From Deltaproteobacteria bacterium (lineage in GTDB: Bacteria; Myxococcota; Myxococcia; Myxococcales; 40CM-4-68-19): a DNA stretch of 6,052 nt. A program made the position numbers and the translations under genes. The notes under the pieces were generated by a model, which saw only the letters and a program-made list of their open reading frames with translations, did no database searches and was not told where the DNA came from. The stretch is taken from the NCBI GenBank assembly GCA_018266095.1, contig JAFEBC010000413.1:1-6052 (forward strand), read 5' to 3'. Of the stretch, positions 1-5,236 are shown one piece after another. Numbering within the stretch: position 1 is the first letter of the stretch; the number at the start of each line of letters is the position of its first letter.

Positions 1-690
1 CACGACGCCCGCCGAGAACACGTCGCTGCGCTGATCGCGATCGCCATCGCCGCCGATCGCCTCCGGCGCGAGGAAGCGCGGCGTCCCGCGGAAGCCCTGG
101 GGCTCGAAGCTCACGGTCGAGCCAGCCCCCGCGCGCACCCGCCGCGCCAGCCCGAAGTCGCCGAGCTGGCAGTGCAGCCGGCCATCCGGCCCGCGCGTGG
201 CAAAGAGGTTGCGCAAGGACACATCGCCGTGCACGAGCCCGTGCTCATGCGCCGCCTCCAGCGCGAGGCAGAGCTGACGGCCGCAGGAGAGCGCCTCGGA
301 GCGCACCAGCTCGCGGTCGGCGAGCAGCGCGTCGAGCGTGGGCCCGTCCACGTACTCCATCACCAGATAGGGCGCACCGTCGGCGAGCCGCCCCAGCCCG
401 ATGACCTTGACCACGTGCGCCGACGACACCCGCGCCGCGTAGCCGCCCTCTTGCGCCAGCGCCTCCGGAGCGCCCGCGCGCTGCACCCGCAGCACCTTGA
501 GCGCGAAGCGGGCGCCGCTCAGGGCCTGGTGCCGCACCAGATGGACCGCGCCGCTGCCGCCCTCGCCCAAGAGCCGCTCCACGAGGTAGGTGCCGTCGAT
601 GAGCGTCCCAGGCGCGAGCGAAGCTGCCGCGGGCGCCTGCGTGGCGTCCGTGCCGGGTGGCGGAAAGCTCGCGGTCCGGTCGGTGCTCAC
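1..690 (-). CDS. Protein kinase, Ser/Thr-kinase-like (partial, C-terminus beyond window)
   Basis: This is the N-terminal 230 residues of a eukaryotic-like (Hanks-type) protein kinase; the gene leaves the window at base 1. After a Pro/Ala-rich leader (about 1-28) come the glycine-rich loop LGEGGSGAV (41-49), the ATP-anchoring lysine in FALKVL (K65), a likely helix-C glutamate (E81), hinge VMEYVDG (110-116), catalytic loop HGDVSLRN (154-161, catalytic D156, N161), DFG (178-180), APE (208-210) and the subdomain IX aspartate D223. The loop is odd: HRD is HGD, so the kinase is non-RD, and the lysine usually two residues after the aspartate is serine. A 'DVS' loop is, from memory, common in myxobacterial kinases. 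The GTG start at 690-688 was chosen because it precedes the first kinase strands closely and no better upstream start exists in frame; the Shine-Dalgarno match is weak. The upstream FHA regulator stops 10 bases before, suggesting one operon. Whether a C-terminal sensor or membrane segment follows cannot be seen. Confidence 0.93.
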   Translation of the reverse strand, partial: MSTDRTASFPPPGTDATQAPAAASLAPGTLIDGTYLVERLLGEGGSGAVHLVRHQALSGARFALKVLRVQRAGAPEALAQEGGYAARVSSAHVVKVIGLGRLADGAPYLVMEYVDGPTLDALLADRELVRSEALSCGRQLCLALEAAHEHGLVHGDVSLRNLFATRGPDGRLHCQLGDFGLARRVRAGAGSTVSFEPQGFRGTPRFLAPEAIGGDGDRDQRSDVFSAGVV

Positions 691-700
691 GCGCGATCCG

Positions 701-2470
701 TCATGGCTCGTCGGCGGCCCGCCCCGGCCGCTTCAACGCGAGGTAGTCGTCGAGCTTCCGCTTGGCCGTGGAGAGGTCGCAGCCCAGCGTCTGCCGCGCC
801 TCGCGATCCAGCGCCGCCGGCTTCTCGGTCGCGCCCGCGAGGCCCAAGGTGTGCGCGACGAACACGGACTTGAGGTGCGTCTCGCAGAACCGCTGCAGGT
901 CGTCGAAGCTCACGGGCGGCCCGGCCTCGGCCGCGGACCAGGTGGCGAGCGCCTCCTCCAGCGCCTTGGTGAACGTGGGCGCACCCGCGGCCGCCACGGG
1001 CGGGGGCGAGACCGGCTCCTCCAGCGTGGCCTCCGCCAGGATCGCCTCGCAGCGGGCCTTCGTGAGCACGGGGTCGGGCGAGAGCCGGGCCCGCGCAGAG
1101 AAGCGGAGGCACTCGCGGAAGTTCCCGCGCCACGGGTGCTTGCGCAAGAGGTGCTCGAGGGCCGCCGGCTCCAGCCGATCGAGCACGCTGCGCTCGCCGT
1201 CCCGCGTCTGGCTGCGCGCGGACCTGAGCACCTGCTCCAGGTCCTCGGGCCGCTCGCGCAGGGCCGGCACGCGCACCACCGCGCCCGCGTGCAGCCGCCA
1301 ATAGAGGTCCTCGCGGAAGCGGCGCTCGCGCACCGCCGCGCGCAGGTCGCCGTTGGTGCCGGCCACCACCTGCACCTGCGAGGAGAGCGGCTCGCGCTGG
1401 CCGTGTCCGAGCGGCTCGTACTCGCCGTGATCGAGGAAGCGCAACAGCTTGGCCTGCGTCTCCGCCGGCAGCGCGTCCACGTCGTCGAGGAAGAGCACGC
1501 CCCCGTCCGCGAGCGCCACCGCGCCGACGAGGTTGCGCTCGGCCGAGGTGAAGCTGCCCTTGAGGGCGCCGAAGAGCAGGCTGTGCGCGAGCGGCGGGTC
1601 CAGGTGCGCGCAGTGCACGGTGACGAACGGCCGCTCGCCCGCGCGCTTGTTCGCCGAGGCGTCGCGCGGTGATTCGCGCCCCGCATAGATGGCCGCGAGC
1701 TCGGTCTTGCCCGTGCCCGTCTCGCCCGTCAGCACCAGCGGCATCCGCGCCCAGGCGGCCTCCAGCACCTCGCGCAGCGCCTTCTCGGCGACCCTCGACG
1801 CGAACGAGAGCCCGCGCCCCGCGCGCGCCGCCCGGCAGGTGCGAAACGCGGTCACCTGCTCGTGCGCATAGGGGAACAGCTCGGCCTTGAGCGCGTCCCA
1901 GCGGACCTGCGTGCGGCTCGGGTCATCGTCGGAGATCTCCAGCGCGAGGCCGTCCACCAGGGGCAGCGTGAAGCGGCCGGGATCGAGCTCGTCCTGCCCG
2001 CCCCGCTCGTTCGCGCCCAGGACGCGCAGCCGCGGAGCCAGCCCGGCCCGCGAGAGCCAACCGCCGATGGCGCCCTTGATGCGCTCGGCGAACTCGGCCG
2101 GCCCCACGTCGTTCACCGGGAGCGGCGTCAGCGCCTGCGCGCCCGCGCCGGGCTTGAGCGCCGCGAGGTACACGTGCGCCTCCGCGCCCCACGGCAGCGA
2201 GGCCGGCTCGGCAGTGAGCCTCACGAAGGTCCCGTTCTTGCTCGTCAGATCCCGCGCGCGGACCTGCTCGCCCTCGCGCCACAGGAGCACGTGGTTGCTG
2301 GACACGAGCGGCGAGGCGATCGCCAGCGTGCGCCGTTCGGGCGGCTCACCCGCGCGCGGGGGGACCAGCGCGGCCTCGGGCTCGCGGCCCACCAGGAGCG
2401 CCACCCCCGGCTCGAGCGTGACCGGAACCGCCGCCGCGCCATCGGGCGGGTGGATGTGGAGGGTGGCCAT
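701..2470 (-). CDS. FHA-domain AAA+ enhancer-binding-protein-type transcriptional regulator
   Basis: A 589-residue regulator. An FHA phosphothreonine-binding domain occupies about 1-107, with G28-R29, S57xxH60 and N79-G80-T81, the conserved FHA positions. Residues about 111-218 match no domain I recognise. The AAA+ sigma-54-interaction module (about 225-460) has Walker A GETGTGKT (249-256), a GAFTGA-loop equivalent reading GSFTSA (305-310), Walker B LFLDD (326-330), sensor I GTNGD (371-375), arginine-finger segment FREDLYWRL (385-393) and sensor II WRGNFREC (447-454). The C-terminus (about 522-580) resembles a Fis-type helix-turn-helix, LGCDLSTAKRKLDDY (562-576). Family members remodel sigma-54 RNA polymerase using ATP; here FHA replaces the usual receiver domain, so input is probably a phosphorylated partner. 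The ATG at 2470 was chosen because the FHA fold begins directly after it and a GGA lies 5 bases upstream; the frame stays open further upstream only because of high GC. The next gene is a kinase, 10 bases downstream. The altered GAFTGA motif makes sigma-54 dependence uncertain. Confidence 0.93.
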   Translation of the reverse strand: MATLHIHPPDGAAAVPVTLEPGVALLVGREPEAALVPPRAGEPPERRTLAIASPLVSSNHVLLWREGEQVRARDLTSKNGTFVRLTAEPASLPWGAEAHVYLAALKPGAGAQALTPLPVNDVGPAEFAERIKGAIGGWLSRAGLAPRLRVLGANERGGQDELDPGRFTLPLVDGLALEISDDDPSRTQVRWDALKAELFPYAHEQVTAFRTCRAARAGRGLSFASRVAEKALREVLEAAWARMPLVLTGETGTGKTELAAIYAGRESPRDASANKRAGERPFVTVHCAHLDPPLAHSLLFGALKGSFTSAERNLVGAVALADGGVLFLDDVDALPAETQAKLLRFLDHGEYEPLGHGQREPLSSQVQVVAGTNGDLRAAVRERRFREDLYWRLHAGAVVRVPALRERPEDLEQVLRSARSQTRDGERSVLDRLEPAALEHLLRKHPWRGNFRECLRFSARARLSPDPVLTKARCEAILAEATLEEPVSPPPVAAAGAPTFTKALEEALATWSAAEAGPPVSFDDLQRFCETHLKSVFVAHTLGLAGATEKPAALDREARQTLGCDLSTAKRKLDDYLALKRPGRAADEP

Positions 2471-2479
2471 GGAAGTCCG

Positions 2480-2501
2480 TTCGTGCAGGATTCGTGCAGG
2501 A
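2480..2501. repeat. Perfect tandem direct repeat, 2 x 11 bp
   Basis: TTCGTGCAGGA occurs twice back to back, at 2480-2490 and 2491-2501 on the plus strand. The repeat begins 9 bases upstream of the regulator's ATG, so it lies in its promoter or leader. One copy per helical turn is the geometry of a protein-binding direct repeat, but a chance slippage duplication is equally possible. The repeat itself is seen directly; any operator role is inference. Confidence 0.6.
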
Positions 2502-2572
2502 GAGGTTGGATCATCGCAGACGCTGATTGGAGCGGCAACCGATCCGCGCGCTGGAGGGCCGGGGCTCTGCGT

Positions 2573-2588
2573 GGGCCGCGGTCGGCCC
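2573..2588 (+). promoter_or_regulatory. GC-rich hairpin upstream of DUF6544-like gene
   Basis: GGGCCG and CGGCCC form a perfect 6-bp G/C stem around the 4-base loop CGGT. It lies 54 bases before the start codon and could be in the 5' leader. No T-run follows in either direction, so it is not a standard intrinsic terminator. Such short stems arise often by chance at this GC content. Confidence 0.25.
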
Positions 2589-2631
2589 GGCACGGGGTTC
2601 GCATGTCTTGAGGTCTGGCGCGCGCCGCCAC

Positions 2632-2635
2632 GGAG
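2632..2635 (+). promoter_or_regulatory. Ribosome binding site of the DUF6544-like gene
   Basis: GGAG sits 7 bases before the ATG at 2643. It fixes that ATG as the start, although the reading frame stays open for several hundred bases upstream through the antisense of the FHA regulator. Confidence 0.65.
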
Positions 2636-2642
2636 CCTCCCC

Positions 2643-3413
2643 ATGCTCAAGCGATTCTCGAAGGAAATTGCTGCGTTGAACCTGCCCGCTGCCCAGGCCC
2701 CCAGCGCGCCCGTCACCGAGGCCGATCTGCGGCCGCTCCCGGCGCAAGTCCAGCGCGCGCTGCGCGCCAGGAAGGTCGAGGGCCGCCCGCGCGATGAGGG
2801 CTTCCGCGGCCACTTCCGGGGCCGGTTCCGCCGCAGCGCCGCCGAGGGCTGGCACGCGGTCGAGGCCATGCAGCTCAACTGCCGCGCCGGCCACACGCGC
2901 ATCTTCCACATGCGCATGCGCCTCTTCGGCCTGCCCGTGTACATCCGCGACGTCTACCTGCGCGGCCGCGGCGAGATGTCGGCCAGGATGTTCGATCTCT
3001 TCCCGGTGGCGGAGGGCCGCGGCGAGCCGCTCGACGTGGGCGAGCTCGTCACCTGGCTCAACGACGCGGTGCTCCTCGCGCCCTCGCTCTTGCTCGATCC
3101 CAGCGTCACCTTCGCGCCGCGCACCGGCGACAGCTTCGAGGTGGCCGTCACCGATTCGGGCCGCACCGTGCGCGCCGTGGTCGAGCTCGACGCCGACGGC
3201 CTCCCGCGCGACTTCCACACCACCGACCGCTTCGTCCAGGACGCGCGGGGCGCGTGGACGCGCGCGCGCTGGTCCACGCCCGTGCTCGGCTGGCGCGAGC
3301 GCGAGGGGCGCCTGCTGCCGTCGAGCGGCCGCGCCGTGTGGCACCTGCTCGAGGGTGACCTCTGCTACGCCGAGTTCGCGTTCCACCCCGAGGACGTGGT
3401 GTTCAATCCGTGA
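2643..3413 (+). CDS. DUF6544-like protein of unknown function
   Basis: A 256-residue protein resembling the DUF6544 family as I remember it: an N-terminal RPLPAQV segment (30-36) before a V.G.PR turn, a WHAVEA strand (70-75), a GRGEM turn (108-112) followed by a 'DLFPVA' segment, a helix ELVTWLNDAVLLAPSLLLDP (134-153), and late strands containing RWSTPVLGWRE (199-209) and AVWHLLEGD (231-239). No biochemical role is established for the family that I know of. The alternating beta-strand pattern in the second half suggests a mostly beta fold, which is inference. There is no signal peptide or transmembrane segment, so it is probably cytoplasmic. The start is supported by GGAG 7 bases upstream. 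It is divergent from the FHA regulator, which could control it, and convergent with the L,D-transpeptidase gene, 15 bases away. Strong third-position G/C bias supports it as the real coding frame. The family name is from memory; the gene call is firmer. Confidence 0.85.
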   Translation: MLKRFSKEIAALNLPAAQAPSAPVTEADLRPLPAQVQRALRARKVEGRPRDEGFRGHFRGRFRRSAAEGWHAVEAMQLNCRAGHTRIFHMRMRLFGLPVYIRDVYLRGRGEMSARMFDLFPVAEGRGEPLDVGELVTWLNDAVLLAPSLLLDPSVTFAPRTGDSFEVAVTDSGRTVRAVVELDADGLPRDFHTTDRFVQDARGAWTRARWSTPVLGWREREGRLLPSSGRAVWHLLEGDLCYAEFAFHPEDVVFNP

Positions 3414-3428
3414 GGGCGAGGCCACCCG

Positions 3429-5006
3429 TCAGCGCCTGGCCGACGCTGCCTGATCGCGCCGCGCGCTGAGCAAGAGGAGCTGGCTCTCCAGGCGGCGGTC
3501 GTCGCCATAGATGTCCTCGAAGAACGACACGCGCCCGTCCGCGGCCACCACCGCGGTCGAGTAGAGGATGACCACCGGCAGCGGCTCGGCCAGCGGCACC
3601 TGCGTCGTCTCGCCCGACGCGATGGCGGCCTGCACCTGCGCCTCGCTCCAGCCCGGCGTGCGGCCCAGCGCCCACGCGGCCAGCGCCTCCGGATGCTCGA
3701 CGCGGATGCAGCCGTGGCTGAAGTCGCGCCGCGTGCGCTCGAAGAGCTCTCCCGCGGGCGTGCCGTGGAGGTACACGCCGTAGGGATTGGGGATCTCCAG
3801 CTTCACCGGCCCGAGCGCGTTCGCCACACCCGGCCGCTGCCGCAGGTGCAGCTTGCCCGCGAGCGCGAGCTCCAGCGCGTGCTCGTCGATGACAGCCGCG
3901 TGCACACCCTCCTGGGCGCCCTCCTGCACTGCGCCCGCATCGTCCACGAGCTCGAAGCCCAGCGAGGCCACGCGCTCCGGATGCGCCATCAGCTCCGGGA
4001 GCAGCTCATGGTTGGCGATGGTCGCGGGCACGTTCCAGAACGGATGGAAGCGCACCGACTCGACCGCGCCCAGGAACACGGGCGTGCGGTGCCGGAAGGC
4101 GCGGCCCACCACCACGCGCATCTCCAGGCCCGGCTCGTCGGGCGCCGGGATCGCGCGCAGCGAGTAGGCCGGGAGGTTCACCACCAGGAGGGGCGGCCGC
4201 AGCTCCGCGGGCATCCAGCGCAGCCGCTCGAGGGCCAGCGTGAGCTGACGGACGCGCGTGCGCCACGGCACCGAGAGCGCGCGCCAGGTGCGGCGATCGA
4301 GCTTGCCGTCGGCGCGCAGGCCGTGACGCGCCTGGAACCTGCGCACGGCTTCGAGCAGCTCACCGTCGTAGCGCTCGACTGAGGTGGGCTCGGTGACCAG
4401 GTCACCCGCGAGGGCGAGCCGATGCGCGACCAGCGCCAGTCCGGGCGCGCTGTCACCAGGTTCGATCAGCGTCTTCCACGGCGGCAGCGGCACCTCGGGC
4501 TCGCGGCGCGCGAGCTCCTGATAGGTGCGCAGCGCGGCCAGCGTGCGCTGATAGATGGGGATGTGGCACTCGATCCCGGCGAGCGCGCCGTCGACATCGG
4601 CGGCCAGGGACAGCTCGCGCAGGAAGGCCTCGGCGTCGAGCGGCGCCGTCCGGGGCTTGCGCCGCCAGTCCGAGAGCATCGGCTCCACGCGGCCCGCCGA
4701 CAGATCGCGCACGTAGCGCAGGCCGGCCTCTGTGAGCTGGCTCTCGAAGAGCTCATCGGCGCCCGCGCGCGGCGGCGCGGCCTCGAGCGCGCGCAGCCGG
4801 TCTTGCCACTGCGCGCTCGCGTAGTCCTTGCCCACGAGGCCCTTCTCCTCGGCCCGCTGCAGCGCGGCCACGAGCGCCAAGGCCTGCGGGGTCGGTTGGC
4901 CGTCGCGGGTCCAACGCAGGACGGGCTCACCCGGCGCGGCCCAGGTGGCGCCCGCGCAGGAGGCCGCGCAGAGGACGCCCGCGCAGAGGGTTCGAGGGAG
5001 ACGCAT
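3429..5006 (-). CDS. L,D-transpeptidase, YcbB/LdtD type, secreted
   Basis: A 525-residue periplasmic peptidoglycan enzyme. YcbB-type L,D-transpeptidases form 3-3 (mDap-mDap) cross-links or related bonds between stem peptides, using a cysteine and resisting most penicillins. A Sec signal peptide spans about 1-23 (RLPR, hydrophobic Cys/Ala-rich core, probable cut after TWA). An L,D-transpeptidase scaffold-like region follows (about 27-190), then a peptidoglycan-binding module (YDGELLEAVRRFQARHGL, 213-230, to about 245) and the YkuD catalytic domain (about 272-447) with H414 in YLHGTP and SHGCIRV (430-436), catalytic C433. The long segment between HPFWNVP (321-327) and the active site corresponds to the lid insertion of E. 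coli YcbB, and the tail (GWSEAQVQAAI, then ADGRVSFFEDIYG) also follows YcbB. All catalytic residues are present. The ATG at 5006 was chosen because it starts a proper signal peptide; an in-frame ATG at 5078 would bury that signal. No good Shine-Dalgarno is seen. E. coli YcbB is somewhat longer (about 615 residues). Confidence 0.95.
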   Translation of the reverse strand: MRLPRTLCAGVLCAASCAGATWAAPGEPVLRWTRDGQPTPQALALVAALQRAEEKGLVGKDYASAQWQDRLRALEAAPPRAGADELFESQLTEAGLRYVRDLSAGRVEPMLSDWRRKPRTAPLDAEAFLRELSLAADVDGALAGIECHIPIYQRTLAALRTYQELARREPEVPLPPWKTLIEPGDSAPGLALVAHRLALAGDLVTEPTSVERYDGELLEAVRRFQARHGLRADGKLDRRTWRALSVPWRTRVRQLTLALERLRWMPAELRPPLLVVNLPAYSLRAIPAPDEPGLEMRVVVGRAFRHRTPVFLGAVESVRFHPFWNVPATIANHELLPELMAHPERVASLGFELVDDAGAVQEGAQEGVHAAVIDEHALELALAGKLHLRQRPGVANALGPVKLEIPNPYGVYLHGTPAGELFERTRRDFSHGCIRVEHPEALAAWALGRTPGWSEAQVQAAIASGETTQVPLAEPLPVVILYSTAVVAADGRVSFFEDIYGDDRRLESQLLLLSARRDQAASARR

Positions 5007-5116
5007 GCCCAGGACCAGTGCACCTGACGTGCCGTCCGGCCTCGCCGTGTTCCAGGTCTGAGGCCGCGCGGCCTCCACACCATCAGCGCAGGCGGTGCAG
5101 CCCCACGGCCGCAGGA

Positions 5117-5129
5117 CGCAAGCTTTGCG
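5117..5129. promoter_or_regulatory. Inverted repeat, possible operator half
   Basis: CGCAA-GCT-TTGCG has perfect 5-bp arms around 3 bases. It lies about midway between the two divergent start codons. Its centre is about 23-24 bp (roughly two helical turns) from the next dyad. A regulator-binding role is inference. Confidence 0.25.
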
Positions 5130-5140
5130 CGCCGTCGCGA

Positions 5141-5152
5141 TCGCTGCAGCGA
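5141..5152. promoter_or_regulatory. 12-bp perfect palindrome, possible operator
   Basis: TCGCTGCAGCGA reads the same on both strands. It sits just before the TTTACA -35-like element at 5157-5162, where a repressor or activator could act on the rightward promoter. It overlaps the palindrome GCGATCGC (5137-5144). Function is inference. Confidence 0.3.
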
Positions 5153-5225
5153 CACGTTTACACCGTCCCCGTCACTCCTCCATGAGCCCCGCTGTCGGCC
5201 GTCTCGGACTGCGCGCGGGCCCGTT

Positions 5226-5231
5226 GAGGGG
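5226..5231 (+). promoter_or_regulatory. Ribosome binding site of the secreted-protein gene
   Basis: GAGGGG lies 5 bases before the ATG at 5237. This is the clearest Shine-Dalgarno in the window and supports that start, which also begins a good signal peptide. Confidence 0.7.
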
Positions 5232-5236
5232 ACACC

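Larger units (their letters stand above)
2471..2642. other. Divergent intergenic spacer between FHA regulator and DUF6544-like gene
   Basis: A 172-base non-coding spacer that must carry the promoters of both divergent genes. It holds a tandem 11-bp repeat at the regulator side and a GC-rich hairpin at the other side. I found no convincing sigma-70 -35/-10 pair on either strand. A sigma-54-like match (GCACG then CTGC) inside the repeat lacks the full GG element. Confidence 0.7.
5007..5236. other. Divergent intergenic spacer between L,D-transpeptidase and secreted-protein genes
   Basis: A 230-base non-coding spacer carrying the promoters of two divergent genes for exported proteins. It contains two dyads (5117-5129 and 5141-5152). 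A TTTACA at 5157-5162 resembles a -35 box for the rightward gene, but the best -10 candidate 18 bases on, CATGAG, is poor. No tRNA or small gene is evident. Confidence 0.65.

Noticed and set aside
590..1672. Long plus-strand open frame (360 codons) opposite the kinase/FHA regulator
   Set aside because: It is antisense to a gene with a complete set of FHA and AAA+ motifs; its translation is Arg/Glu/Leu-rich low-complexity sequence with no motif, typical of a GC-rich shadow frame.
2485..2499. Sigma-54 promoter for the FHA regulator within the tandem repeat
   Set aside because: The -24 GG element is TG, and the start would fall only a few bases before the ATG; the match comes from the repeat itself.
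1887..2642. N-terminal extension of the DUF6544-like gene back to 1887
   Set aside because: It would run through the antisense of the FHA regulator and the spacer; a GGAG-supported ATG at 2643 starts directly before the family-like sequence.
2471..2944. N-terminal extension of the FHA regulator up to an ATG at 2944
   Set aside because: The extension is Arg/Pro-rich, lies antisense to the DUF6544-like gene and precedes a properly starting FHA domain; it is open only because stops are rare at this GC content.
3420..3441. Bidirectional intrinsic terminator between the convergent genes
   Set aside because: Only 5 bp of stem with a 12-base loop and no T-run on either side.
4939..4965. Lipoprotein signal in the transpeptidase (AASC near residue 17)
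   Set aside because: The lipobox lacks the usual Leu/Val/Ile at position -3, and a standard signal peptidase I site (TWA) follows a few residues later.
5007..5078. Transpeptidase start at the upstream in-frame ATG (5078)
   Set aside because: It would place 24 polar residues before a normal signal peptide, and no Shine-Dalgarno precedes it; the 5006 start is preferred, though also without a strong Shine-Dalgarno.
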